Positions 19,712 to 32,200 of a stretch of 64,000 bases of DNA are shown piece by piece. A model generated the notes under the pieces. It was not told where the DNA came from, did no database searches, and saw only the letters and a program-made list of their open reading frames with translations. The first letter of the stretch is position 1. Every line of letters begins with the position of its first letter. This DNA comes from Hyaloscypha bicolor E (taxonomy: Eukaryota; Ascomycota; Leotiomycetes; Helotiales; Hyaloscyphaceae): NCBI RefSeq assembly GCF_002865645.1, contig NW_020194512.1, positions 3,141,183-3,205,182 of the forward strand. Direction: 5' to 3'. The position numbers and the translations under genes are program-made.

Positions 19712-21797
19712 CAATTCATGTATCTAGGTACCTTATTCGTAGTCAAGGTATACATTCGATGGCTAGCAGCCCTGTCATACACACATGGAAAGCCTCAAAC
19801 TAGATACTAAGTCGTATGTTGTCCTCGTTGCTCCGCGAACTGGAGGGAAGGGCCTATTTCTTGGCAGGCCCTTTCATAGCGTGAAGACCAATGCCGCTTT
19901 GATTCGACAATGGATTCTGTAACTACGAAGTCTCACACGGCGACGCTTGCAAATCGCAAACACAAGGAATTCCAGTTTCGAAATTGTTTTTTGGGGTTAT
20001 TAATATCATGGAAATATGCCTCACGAATCTACTTGATAGTACAAAATATAGTAGTCTAAGTTACACCTAGGGACAGGATGGACATCACTTCAAAACAACT
20101 ACTATGAATGTTAGAGACCACCTAAAGCTTGGAGGACTTCCAAAGATGGATTTAATGATACCTTGTACTATACGAGATACAATTAATCCTATTAGGGTTC
20201 TTGGGGAAAGATTCTTGTGGGTCGATTCAAGATGCATTATTTAAGGGAGCGACCGGTCATGGGCGTTAAACTCTCAAGTCATAGAATAGGTATATAGCAA
20301 CGCAGATCTTACCATCTGTACCGCCGATGGAGATGGTGCAGGTACGGGCCTCCAGATCCTAAAACCCGAACAGTCGCCCGGGTCACAGGCAGAGAAGAAT
20401 TCAAGGAACAATCACTTAGCTAGAATATCACACGATATAACCGAGAAATCCGCTTGATGTCTACGCAGCGCGCGGAGAATTACATTAGGAAGTCAGTGTG
20501 GAATACGCTGAATACGGGGAAGAGTCGATGATATGATGCGACTTTGCTTAACAGGGAGCCCTCAGTTTCTCTAGAGAGGAAGTCAGTGTACACTTCGTAC
20601 TGCGCGCCTCGAACGGAAGCAAGAGGCCGACTCCCTAGCCGCGCCGACCACGCATTGGCACGCTAGGGGAACAACGATTGTGGCCGCTAATATATTAGGA
20701 TAACTACGCTCACTCTTTTTCAAGCGAGAAGGCTGCAATGGAGATTGAAGGCATTATTGCGGACAGTAAGCCCTAAGGCCAGGCTCCACAAGTGCATTCA
20801 ACCCTTCAATTATAGTCAATTAAGCACGAGCAAGACTTCACAGTTTCTAGAAATTAGAATGAACTTGAAACCCAGACGAGCTAAAAGCGAAATAAACGTT
20901 AATTTTGAGTCAGAAGCTAATCCGTTGCACATAATCTTAGAACCCCCCCCCCCTTGCTAATTCCAACCGATCAAGTGGCCTTAAACAGGCTTCTGAGCCA
21001 TGTGCACAACCTTGGTATGACTTCCTCGGGGCAAACTTTTATCAGGTTCCCCAATCTTGCCGTCGGTCGTCTGCTCTGCTCCCCCAGCGATTGACTGACT
21101 GCGTTGGAAAAGTCTGTCCTGAACAGAATTCGTATCGTAAAGGTAAAAGCTCAACATCGGACCATCTTTTTCCTTGCTAACATAGCTCAGTTCCATAGCT
21201 CTAGATATTTGAAGATGACTTACCCCGAATGTGACTTTGTGCCATGATCGTTCGTCGAGTGCGGCAAATCCATTATAGTTTTGTAGCTGACCGTGGAGAT
21301 TTGATACGCGAGCAATTGATAGTCGTAGGCTGTTTTATCAGTCTAGTTAGGAGTAAAATGTTCATCTTCCTCCACAGACGGGAGGCAACAGTCCGCTTTA
21401 TATGTTGCACCATGTCAGTTTGCAGCTCTGAGCATCTGATTCGGAGCTGCCCAAGTGGGTACCTCGTCCTTGGTGGGAATATTGGAAGCATACCAATGAC
21501 CGCTGGTGAGTCTTATTCGAATATGCTAATTCTATGGTATAATAGGCTCTATCTGGGTGTGCACGTGGTGAATAGAGGTATCATATCATGCCTGAAATTA
21601 TATGAGGTCTGTCAGAACCAGTGAGGCTTGCAGCTTAACGCCGCTCAATGCAGCCGAGCTGCAAGCCTGACTGCGAGGAACTTTAACAATTCTGGCCAAT
21701 TGGATAGGCAAGTAACACACCATTGGCGCTCCTGCAAGGTGAATCATTCAGTCAAACCCTGACCAATAGAGAGAGGGGAGGGGAGTGGGAGTGCAGG
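19712..21797. other. Intergenic, no supported gene
   Basis: Two kilobases of near-average composition with only short open frames on either strand (for example 20745-20960, +, and 20981-21196, -). None shows a recognisable domain or a plausible splice pattern. A C-run lies near 20943. The final 150 bases presumably hold the 5' region of the Clr5 gene. Confidence 0.4.
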
Positions 21798-23906
21798 ATG
21801 TTGTGGGATCCACGCAAGTCTCTGGAAAGTTCCGCAGTAAGGGTAAGGCTGCAACGGTTTATACTTTCGGGCCTCAGACGGATTCATTTCAACGTCGATA
21901 GCTTTCACCGCCTGATATCACGCTTATGCACCAGGAGCCACATCGAACTAGAGAAAGTTATGGCGTTTCTGGCGCATGACGGAGTTTGGTTGCCCGAAGT
22001 GCCTTCTCAAGTACCTGAGCAAACCGAGACGATTTCCGATAGCGCATTGCTACCACCTGTTCAACGGAGTGGGGACATTGTTTCGAGAGACGTACCAGCG
22101 GACGAAATTGACAATGTCTGGCCATTTCCGATCTCATTTTCAGAAATGACCCTTGGAGTAGGAGATCACATTCCACATATACCTGGCCGTACTGGCGAAG
22201 AGGAAGGCAAGTCCCCAAGCCACACAATAAACATTCTATCTGGATGCACTAACCATACTCTCACAGACCTGTCCACAATTATTGGAGTCTCTCCTAATGG
22301 CCAAACGTTTGGCGTAGGACAGCGGGCTGCCTTCTTGCCAAGGACTGTTCCCCTTGCTGGAGCCTCTCTATATGAGAGTGAGGACCTGGATGTGATGCCA
22401 ATATCAACTTTTCCCTTTGAATTGACAGACCGCACGCGACATCTGCATGGACATCCACTGGCAGATACGAACCAATGCTCAGAACAAGAATGGGAACAAA
22501 TGAAGCCCATAATCCATCGACTGTACCTTGAAGACGGGAAGTCACTTGATGATGTTATGAGCACGATGAGTCTTGTTTACCATTTCCAAGCGAGGTATGT
22601 TAAATCTCGTACGCTTACTGAGAAGCTTCTAAAACTCAGATGGCATAGTGTGAAAATGTATAAGACCCGGTTCTCAAAATGGGGATTCGCAAAGAATTCC
22701 AAACGGTGCGGAAGAAGTGCCCGAAACAGTCAGTATCACGCTACCGCTCCTCGGCGAAGACAGAAGAGACCAATTATCGCAAGCGGTCCTGTCAAAAGCT
22801 TCGTTCGAAGACAAAATCATTCCCCGACAGCGCCTGCGGCGCTTCTCCAAAGCCCAGACAAGTATCGCCGCCAGGAGCTCACCGTTCACTGCGTCCAGAA
22901 CTACATCTCTGTGCTGTTCCAAAACAGGGGTTGGATGGCAGATATGTTCGGTGTGTTTCCGCCTGCCGGAACTTCTGATCACAGCGCGGCGTGGCAGCAA
23001 GTTAGCGACCAGTGCTTTGGCGCGTCTGTTCTCATCCAAGGCTCGTCAATGAAACAGGCTTTCCAGACACTTAACGGTATCTTCCAAAGCCTCAAGCCCC
23101 TCGCTTCGTCCAGTGAACCTAGCATGATGGTCAAGTTCTGGCCAATGTGCCATAGGCTTCATGGCATATGCGTCGATATCAACGACTACCAGCTTCTGTA
23201 TACATTCCTCCGCCATATCAGAGAGCTGACAAGGAACTATCTTGGTACTGAGCATCCGATGTTTCTGCTTATGGACGCCTTATCTAGCGTAGAATGGGGC
23301 GAGATGATTAACACGCTGCGGGTCGGCTATTTGAAGTCCATTCACTGCATGGAGTCAGCCATCGGTGCTGATCATGTTACAGTCCTGTCAATGTGGTCAA
23401 ACTATATCAAGTATTGGGATAGACAAAGTCTGCACCAAGCAGTCTTCATTGCAAATTTCACACGGCTTCTAACTGCAGCTGATGCCCAGTTTGGGAGAAA
23501 GTCAGAGAAAGCGATCTCGGTCTTGCATGGCTTCACCTATGCCTCATTTTACAACTTCGACGACCAGACGTTGAGCCGACAACTAGCAGAAGACTTGCTT
23601 GAAAGAACGAGGGAACTTCACATAAATGGCGAATACCAGTGGGGCTTTGAGTCTCAATCCTTTGCCTTTTCTTCCAAGGTCTTGGCTTTGCTCTGTCTCC
23701 GAGAAAACCTGAGAGATGAGAGTCGAACCTACTTGGCGGATGCGATTTCTTGTTTGGGGCATGGTGATAGAGAATGTAAAGTTCGAGCAGTTATGCTGGC
23801 GGAGGACTTGGAAGGCTGGCTGACAAGCTGGAACGACACCTACAGCGCGGAAGTACTAAGACTTCAGCGGATGAGACTCTTGTCCATTCTGTCCGATGGT
23901 AAATGA
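21798..23906 (+). CDS. Clr5-domain protein
   Basis: The ATG at 21798 is the first in a frame that stays open to the stop at 23906. The Clr5 domain starts at about W232 (WEQMKPIIHRLYLEDGKSLD) and ends with VKMYKTRFSKWGFAKN. A 54-nt intron (22595-22648, GTATGT to CATAG) lies inside it. The intron is a multiple of three and has no stop, so the frame reads through, but splicing restores the standard domain spacing. The predicted spliced length is about 684 residues. After a basic linker the C-terminal two-thirds is helical and resembles the TPR-like regions often joined to Clr5, without a clear repeat count. Clr5 was named from a fission yeast silencing factor and is abundant in filamentous fungi; the function here is not known. 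Confidence 0.75.
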   Translation: MLWDPRKSLESSAVRVRLQRFILSGLRRIHFNVDSFHRLISRLCTRSHIELEKVMAFLAHDGVWLPEVPSQVPEQTETISDSALLPPVQRSGDIVSRDVPADEIDNVWPFPISFSEMTLGVGDHIPHIPGRTGEEEGKSPSHTINILSGCTNHTLTDLSTIIGVSPNGQTFGVGQRAAFLPRTVPLAGASLYESEDLDVMPISTFPFELTDRTRHLHGHPLADTNQCSEQEWEQMKPIIHRLYLEDGKSLDDVMSTMSLVYHFQARYVKSRTLTEKLLKLRWHSVKMYKTRFSKWGFAKNSKRCGRSARNSQYHATAPRRRQKRPIIASGPVKSFVRRQNHSPTAPAALLQSPDKYRRQELTVHCVQNYISVLFQNRGWMADMFGVFPPAGTSDHSAAWQQVSDQCFGASVLIQGSSMKQAFQTLNGIFQSLKPLASSSEPSMMVKFWPMCHRLHGICVDINDYQLLYTFLRHIRELTRNYLGTEHPMFLLMDALSSVEWGEMINTLRVGYLKSIHCMESAIGADHVTVLSMWSNYIKYWDRQSLHQAVFIANFTRLLTAADAQFGRKSEKAISVLHGFTYASFYNFDDQTLSRQLAEDLLERTRELHINGEYQWGFESQSFAFSSKVLALLCLRENLRDESRTYLADAISCLGHGDRECKVRAVMLAEDLEGWLTSWNDTYSAEVLRLQRMRLLSILSDGK

Positions 23907-24392
23907 GGGTTGTGGAAATCAATGCAATCAATAATTCTACTTGCGTATTACTTCCTGGATTTTCAAGGTTCAATATCACCATCGCAAATCAATTTGAAGA
24001 TATACTGTTAAAATAAGGAACAGAGCAGTGAAACCGACTTAACCCCAGTACTGTTGAGGTGGTGGGATTGCTCCAACCCTCAGCTGAGAATGAGTCGCTT
24101 TTGATATGACAATCATTGTCCTCCCTCTTGGTCAGCCTGAACAATTCCGCCACCCCCAAAGAGACGACCCCAGCCGTGCATTTTTAGGCTCGACAACTGA
24201 GAGGTTTTTGCGTACTCCAGGTTTTGGCATCCCATTCCTTCGGAATCTGTAGTACCGAATTATCCTTGGACGAGACATGCTTTGTGGTTTTCTCCCTGAT
24301 TATGTTACACTTATCCTATTCCATCAAGCCACTGCTTCCGCCTGATGGTGCCTATGAAAGCTCATTATTCTCGATAATATTTTATATATTAA
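23907..24392. other. Intergenic, no gene seen
   Basis: No open frame with recognisable content; sequence between the Clr5 gene and the dehydrogenase fragment. Confidence 0.4.
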
Positions 24393-24633
24393 TCAAAGCA
24401 TACTCCTTCCCCTTCGAGTAATAGCCTCCAAATCCCTCCCCTCCTGTGCAAATGCCAACTCGTTCAAAATCTCTTCACTACCACCCCCAACAACCATGAC
24501 CCTCACGTCGCGACTAATTTGCTCGATCCTCGCTCCCTTCCCCGTCCGTGAGTAGCCTAATCCGCCCATGATCTGCTGCGTTTCGCGGACAGCTTGCTCG
24601 AGTGCCCTTCCGGCTGTGACTTTTAATAACAGC
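24393..24633 (-). pseudogene. Acyl-CoA dehydrogenase C-terminal fragment
   Basis: On the minus strand an open frame of about 80 codons reads RETQQIMGGLGYSRTGKGAR and then ISRDVRVMVVGGGSEEIL, the conserved C-terminal helical segment of acyl-CoA dehydrogenases (R-D-x-R-V then G-G-x-S-E-I). A stop lies at 24395-24393. Upstream of the fragment, at about 24634, the sequence switches abruptly to AT-rich repeat DNA, so the FAD-binding and catalytic parts are missing. No frameshift is seen in what remains, which suggests that the truncation is fairly recent. Confidence 0.7.
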
Positions 24634-24836
24634 TATTTACGTAGGCAGTACTCAAACTAATCGCTATTACGTTAATAGTACTCTCCTAATAAAGTATTAT
24701 AGAGACAGTACCTGATTATATATTCTGTATATATCTTATATACCACAAAAAGGAGCTCTTATTTGTGGTATATGAGATATATGCCGATATATATTATATA
24801 AATAATACTCTCATAATATAATATTGCAGAGACAGT

Positions 24837-25211
24837 CAGGCTCGGCAAAAATACCAGTATTAATAGTATTAATACTTGCCCCATATTTTAATTATTATTT
24901 AATTATTCTTATTTGCTATTATATTATATAACTTAAAAAATTAAAGATTTGTAAGTATTAAGAATGCTAATAATTTGGTTTAAATAAATATATAAAATAA
25001 CTAAGTTTTTAATTAAAATATTAAAATATATTAAAATAGTGATTTTTCGAGTTTTGCGATCCTGATAAGCTTATTACTAATTGTTTAGCGTACAGTCCCT
25101 AAATTTTAGGCAGTTTATCGTTAAATTTATAGGCTAGAGGCCCCTAAATTTTCGCGCAAATTTAGTAATAAGGTATCGATGCTAAAATTTCTGGTATTTT
25201 TGCCGAGCCTG
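24837..25211. mobile_element. hAT-type MITE with 8-bp target duplication
   Basis: The 375-bp element begins CAGGCTCGGCAAAAATACC and ends with the exact reverse complement. It is flanked by GAGACAGT on both sides (24829-24836 and 25212-25219). An 8-bp duplication and CAG-type ends are typical of hAT elements. The outer 12 bases differ by one from those of the large hAT element at 58836-62391, so that family could have mobilised it. The interior is not coding. Confidence 0.8.
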
Positions 25212-25254
25212 GAGACAGTACCCAATTAATTAATATTATAGGGGGGACTTGCTC

Positions 25255-25560
25255 AATACCTATTGTGGGAGGGAAACTGCGACAAGACAAAAACCCACAT
25301 AAAGTATACCAGAGCGCAAAACGTGACTTGACAGCAAAACAACAAGATCAAAAGCGTAAATAGTAAAGCATAAACAGTATACAGTATGCAAAAGCTCAAT
25401 TGATTGAATATGGAGGAGGGATTATTATCTAGGACTACAGAAAAAGCAGCTTTCTTATGTGATTCCCGCAAGTCACGTGCAAAAGGCCGCGGCCTTTGCC
25501 ATGTAACCAAAACCTCAAAACCGCCAAAATAATATGATTTTTGGAGGGTACGGCCTGCCG
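25255..25560. repeat. Non-RIPed copy of a ~305-bp direct repeat
   Basis: This segment aligns without gaps in the parts compared to a degraded copy at about 26741-27045. It keeps normal GC content and ends near a perfect hairpin (GGTACGGC-CT-GCCGTACC at about 25548). It may be an LTR or a solo repeat. An open minus-strand frame (25253-25510) is probably incidental. Confidence 0.55.
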
Positions 25561-28500
25561 TACCACAATAGCCTTGATTTAATCCTTATAAATGGGAGAG
25601 ATATAATGGATAATTCTCTCTCTCTTAGTATTATTAGGAACATAATAGTCCTTATATATATTTATATACTATTTCAAGAATATAGAGATATTACTTCCCT
25701 AAAACCATAATACTTCAGGAGCTCCCGCAAGTGGCAGGTTTAAACCCGGTACTAGTATATACTTATTCTCGGTTATATTAATCTTAATAATTTCTTCCAT
25801 AGCTAATTATAGAGTTTCTATACCTGAGACTTCTATTAATAAGGTTCCTAAAAGGCTAATTTCCCGTTTAAGTATATCTTTTGGTTTAGGAACCGGGATT
25901 TGGGAGAAACCGGTTAATAATAATAGATATAGTCTAGATTTGAGTTTTAGTATTAGTAGTAATAAAGTAGTAGCTTTTCTAGTTTTATTTCTATTCTATT
26001 AGCTTAATACCTATAGTATTCTTTCTTAATTTTACTAAACTAGATATATCTAATAATACTATTAAAAATAATAATAAATATAATTTCACTAATTTCTCTA
26101 ACTTTTCTGAATTCTCTTTTTTATTTCTATTTAGTATTCTTTTCTTTCTCTAGAAGCTTTTCTAGATTATCTATATAATTTCTTATTTCCGATTTCTTTT
26201 CGATTTTTATTTCCGGTTCATATTTATTATTCTATTTAAAATTAAGGATATTTCCTCTTTTAAATATCTTTTCCGGATTTAGAAATAAGCTTTTTTACTA
26301 AAACTAATACTACTTCTATTCCGGTTTTTATTATAACTAAAAATAATATATAAATTATTAATATAACTTTATTTCCGAGTACTAAAGTCTATTTCTAATT
26401 AAGGTCTAATTTATATTATTTTAGTATAATATTTCTTATTTTATTTTCTTTATTTCTTTTTTTATTTACAATTAGGCTTATTCTTATTACTCTATATATT
26501 ATACTAGTAATTATATCTTATAGTTAACTTATATCTAAATTACTAGATATATCGGAAATTAATATAAAATACTAAAATTAATATTTATATATTTTTAATA
26601 TTTTAGTCTTAGACTTAAGGTATTATAATAGTTCTTTTCTCTTTAAACTTATTAAGCTAATAATCCGCCTTATAGAAATTTCTCAGAACTTTATAAAAGT
26701 ATTATCTTAACTATAAAGTTTTAATTATTCCTGTATTATTTATTATAAAATATATAAAAGAGAAATTATAATAAAATAAAAACTTATATAAAATACACTA
26801 AAATATAAAATATAACTTAATAGTAAAATAATAAGATTAAAAGTATAAATAGTAAAATATAAATAATATATAATATATAAAAGCTTAATTAATTAAATAT
26901 AGAAAAGAAATTATTTTCTAGAACTATAGAAAAACCAGCTTTTTTATATAATTCCTATAAGTTATATATAAAAAACCGCGCCTTTTATTATATAACTAGA
27001 ATATTAAAACTATTAAAATAAAGTAATTTTTAATAAAGTATAGCTTATTATGTTATATTATCTAACTATTTTATAAAATTATCTTTTTTATAAAAAGATT
27101 TACTTTTTCTATAATTACCTAAATACCTGAAACTTTTAAGCTTTAAAACTATTAAGTTTTTCCGGAATCTTAATATTTTATTTTTTAAATTCTACTTCTT
27201 AAATTTCTTATTATAAATGAAATTTTTACCTTAAATATAATAACTTTTATTTATTTATCTCATAAACTATTCTTTTTTCTATAAATCTAATCTTTTTATA
27301 AATTATTATATTCCGAACTAGATATAAACCTATAAAATATATAATAATAAAACCTATTATAATAAATAATTTCTTTATTAGATTTATCTAATTTAATTAT
27401 TCTATATTTATAAGAAATAATAATTTTAAGAAAATAATAATAAAATAGAGATATAAAATTAATCTAGATATTATTATAATATAGGAGATATTCGAATTCT
27501 TAAATACTAAACTATTTTAATATATTTTCTATAAAATAATTAATAATAACTTTTAGAAACTATTTAGATATAACTTTAAGAACTTTATTTAATAAAGGAA
27601 TTTTAATAAGTTTAAACTCCCGGAAATATTATACTTATATAAGATTCTTTAATATAGTAATATATATATATATATATATATAATAAAATACTAGTACCTT
27701 TATTATTATAATTACTCTATTTTTTATTATTAAAAAAATATATATAATATATTTAGATAAATAAGAATTTATTAGTAATTAGACTAGATCTTATAAAGAA
27801 ATTAATTCTATTAGGCTTTATTACTTTTATAAAAAACAAATACCTAGAATTTATTATTTTTAATATTTTTATATTACTATTATTACCTTTTTTTTATTAT
27901 TATATCCTATATTTCTACTAGCTTTATTATTATTACTATAATTATATTTAAATACTTTCTAATTATCTTTTTTATTTTTAATTATAAAACTTATTAGGAA
28001 AATTATTAAAATCTATATTAAAAAATAAAAGTATAATAGATTTAATAATAATTTTAATTATAAACTTATTATTTTCCTTAATATCTACTAATATATAAAA
28101 CTTCTATAAAAGGTACTAATATAAGCTTTTTTTATTATACTAAAGAAACTAGCTCAAGACTACTTTTATAATAACTAGCTCTTTTAATATATATATAAAA
28201 AGGCTTATATTAATATTTATTGTTTTTTAAAAAGCCCTAGATTTAAATATTAAAATTTAGATAAGTGAAATACTATTATATTAGCTTTTATAATAGCTAA
28301 ATTCCCGGAAAAAATAATATTTGAGACTATTTAATTACTATTTAGATTTCTATGTTATTTTAATTAAGAGTTTTTTTTTAGCTATTTCTACTATTTCTAT
28401 TTTATTAATAATTATAGCTAATATTCTTATAAATAATCTTATTTCCTTTCTCTTATATACTAGATAATAAATAAAAACTATATTTTAAAGCCTATTAAAT

Positions 28501-28984
28501 CTTTAATAAAAGATATCTAGACTTTTATAATTAATATTAAAGCCTCTAGATATTTAATTACTAGTTCTAACTAATTTCAAGCTTTATAATAAACTAATAA
28601 TAATATTAAATTTAATAAAACTATTAAAGGCTAAGTTAATATCTAGTTTAGTATTAGATCTATAATAATAAATATACTAGTTAGATAAATATAATTCTAT
28701 TTTTATTTAGCTTAGCTAATATAAATAAACTAGAGATCTATTTTAATAATTTTACTAATTATATTATTATTTCTACTAGAAATTATATACCTATAATATA
28801 ATATTTCAAATACTTTTTCTTGCTTTAGAATATTATATTATAAGGCTTTATTTCCGAAATCTTTATTTATAATTCCTGCTTTTTTATAAAAATTAAATTA
28901 TAATATCTATATTATTAATTTGGATATTTATTTATTAGTAAATTCCGGAATATATTAGAATAAGCAGGCTATAATATTAATATA
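25561..28984. other. RIP-degraded repeat block
   Basis: AT-rich DNA with no usable reading frame on either strand. It includes the degraded repeat copy at about 26741-27045 and a (TA)n tract at about 27660-27682. Its right part, after 28.2 kb, continues on the far side of the LTR retrotransposon at 35117, so that element is nested in it. Confidence 0.6.
26741..27045. repeat. RIP-mutated copy of the 25255-25560 repeat
   Basis: It aligns to 25255-25560, with differences that are almost only C-to-T and G-to-A. For example, AAAGCATAAACAGTATACAG in the intact copy is AAAATATAAATAATATATAA here. Confidence 0.6.
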
Positions 28985-28989
28985 GAAGC

Positions 28990-29249
28990 TGTTACGAGTA
29001 CAAGATCTAGGGCCTGAAAGGCGTGGTTAGACTATCTCTATTTCGATAATTCAAAGCTAAAGAGAGAAGAGGATCCCGAAGGAGCCTCGGATCTAAATAA
29101 TCGCAGGCTATATACGGGCCCACGTACTAGCTTAAGCTCGGGATTACGTATAATAATCAGGTAACTACAGATGCCTCGCTCAGATGCCAGATGCCTTTCT
29201 AGCTCTAGTCTAATCCCTACTAGTACTATATATTATAATAACTATAATA
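28990..29249 (-). repeat. 3' LTR of the gypsy-like element
   Basis: This is the left LTR and, because the element is on the minus strand, its 3' LTR. It is preceded by GAAGC at 28985-28989. On the plus strand it begins TGTTACGAGTACAAGATC. The polypurine tract (read on the minus strand as AAGGGAGGGGGTAAT) abuts it at about 29250-29265. Confidence 0.8.
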
Positions 29250-32200
29250 TTACCCCCTCCCTTAAAGTAAGCTCGTTCCCGAGCTTCGAAAGTTCCTATT
29301 AAATTTCCAAATTACAGGTTATATATTAAAGGCCAGGGCCTTTTATATATAACTTTAAAGGATTTCCGTCCGTATTATATAATTCTGGTAGTATATTATT
29401 CTTGGTATAGTCTAACTAATAGGGGAGATTCTGGGGCGGTCCTGGCTATTCGGGGTTCTTATTATAGAAGCTCTAAAGAGCTAGGGCGCTATTACTTAAT
29501 AAGAAAGTAGGATACCACTCCGGATCTGGATCCTATCCTTTCTACTAGACTCGGTACTTTAGCTTCCTATAAAGCAGTTTTACCGCTTATATCTCTTAAA
29601 CTTTATACTCCGTTTCCCTATCTTATAGTTCTAATAGTAAAGGCTCCGGATTTGCTTATCCGGGAAGGGGATTACCTAGGTTTTTATATAGTTTCTCTAT
29701 ATAGAATACCGGATATATTCTTATTAATTCCGGAAGCTTGAGCCTAAAGAAATATTCTACTTATTCTAGGATTTTATATAGTTCTTCTATTTAGTAAGCC
29801 AGCTTATGGCTCGGATAATTATTCTTCTAGTACTTAGTAGTAATTTATATTTTATCTCCTACTTTAAAGTCTACTAGTCGGCGGTATTTATTAGCTTAAG
29901 TAATATAATATTCTTATACTTATATTATATTCTCTTATACCTTTTACTATAATTTATAAAGCCGTATTACTAGGGCCTTTGCCTCTTATCTATTTAGCTT
30001 TTTCTTTAGGGTACCTGATTATACTTGGGTTTCCTAGTCAAATAATATCTATAGTTTATAGCCCTTTTCTATAAGGAACGGGGATTAGCCTATAGTCTTA
30101 TAGACCAGAGCTGCCTGCTAGTAGTCGATTATTACTACCTATTTGTCCTAATTATCCTGGTAGTAATTCATATAGGGATATAGCTATTAGTTAAAGTACT
30201 AGTTAATAATCTCTATCTAGCTATTAGTTTAGGGATAGTTAGTAGTTAATAACTTGAGCTTTATACTAATATGCTTATAGAACTTGCTTTAGAAATCCAA
30301 TATAAACTAGGGGCCTTAATTAGATACTATAGTCTCCGGGATACTAACTTGGCAAACTATATAGGTAAGAAATAGAGGTACTAACTCTTTAGCTATTACT
30401 ATATCTCGGACAGGAATCGTAATAGGGCACTTGCCCAGGCAATTAATAAAGATTACTACTATATTATACTTGTTCTTATTCTCTGGGCACTTCTTGAAAT
30501 CTACTAATATATATTACCAGGAGTAGTTAGGAACTAGTAATAGATATAAAAGCCCTGGCTTCTTATCTCTGGGAATATGGGATTATTAGTAGATATGGCA
30601 GTTATTCCTATACTAATTAATATCTATATCTTGGCCTGGCTAGTAATAGCAGGCCTAAAGAAGCTATTAAAGCTTAGCTTATCCTGGATATCCTATTAGA
30701 GGCTATATATATGCCTCCTAAATAAGAGTAGTATATAAGGATATCTCGGGTATTATTATATTATTAGGTATAAATAGTTTGCCGTATTATAAGAGGAGGC
30801 TATCTTATAATATCTAAGTACCTTCTTTTTTATTTCTTGCCTTATTCCGTAGCTCTTCTAGCTCCGGTAACTCTCGGTTCTTATTTAATAGCTTATCTAC
30901 TAGCTAGATACTATTATACTAGGTTTCTTCCTGAGCCGGGCTTATAAAGGCCTTAATTAGGGCTAACTAGAGATCCCGTATAATATTATTATTAATCTTT
31001 TATTATAGGAGGAGAATTTGGATTTAGTAGGCTATTATTACCTTATCCTGGGTAGTTATATCCTTGTATTTCCTACTTAGGGTATCTGTTCGTTTATTTA
31101 ACTTGCCTGTCTAATATATAAGCTTAAAATAGTAGCAGGAAAGATATTTTACCTAGTAAGCTTGTCTTACTAAGAGCTTCTTTATAGTTATAAAGTACTC
31201 AAGGGCTTGGTAGTTTAAGTAAATTATAAAGGATGCCTTCTATAGGCCTTCTAGCTCCGTTTACTATTTGGTTAAAGAGAGAATAATAGTAAGTATTTCT
31301 TTATTATAGATATTATAGTTTAGCTCTACTAACTATATAGTCTTAGAGAAAAATACTACCGGGTACCAGAGTCCTATCTAGGGGTCTTACTATAAGAGAA
31401 TACCGGCTATAACTCTATTTAATATATCTGTCTTAACTATAATAGAGAGATTCGGGTTATAGTAGTATAAAATCGGTACCGAGAGTATAGCTTGCTTTAG
31501 CTTAGTAAAACCTTCTTAATACTAATCTGTCTATTTAAACGGAACTCTCTTATATATTAGAGCTATTAGGGGCTTTACTATATGACTGTATTCCGTAATA
31601 AAGTACTAATAAAAGTTATAAAACCCCAGAAAACCTTATATTCCTTTAATTATCTTTAGTAGTTACTAGTCCTTAATAACCGCTATCTTATCTGGATCTA
31701 CTTTAATATCTCTAGTAAAGATAATAAAGCCTAGATACTTTATATAAGTAATCTTAAACTCTGATTTCTTAATATCTGCTTAAAGGCCGGTATCCTATAA
31801 CTACTAAAGGACTTTTTATATATAGTCTTTATACTTTAGGGAATTATCTAAATAAATTAGGATATTATCCAAATAAGTTATATAAAAGATATTAAGGTAA
31901 TTAAAGAGAATATTATTTATATATCTCTAATATATAGCAGGGCTATTAGTTAGGCCTTCCCAAAAGACCTTGTATTTATAGGCCCTATATCTTATATAAA
32001 ATATTATAAGTTCTTCTAATTCTGGGTCTATTCGGATCCAATAGAATACTTACCGAATATCTAGCTTCGTATAGACCTTGGCTTAAGCTAGCTATATAAG
32101 AATCTTGTAAATAAGGGAAAGAAGATAATAGTTCTTTTATATTAAGTTATTTAGCTTGTAATAGTTAATATAGAATCGGAGAGCTTTATTAGCCTTCTTT

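Noticed and set aside
20981..21245. A small two-exon minus-strand gene starting ATGGCACAAAG.
   Set aside because: Keeping the frame open would need an intron of only 25 nt, too short to be spliced, and the protein has no recognisable feature.
25253..25510. A minus-strand open frame with a hydrophobic stretch in the intact repeat copy.
   Set aside because: It lies inside a non-coding-type repeat and the hydrophobicity reflects AT-rich codons; no family match is visible.
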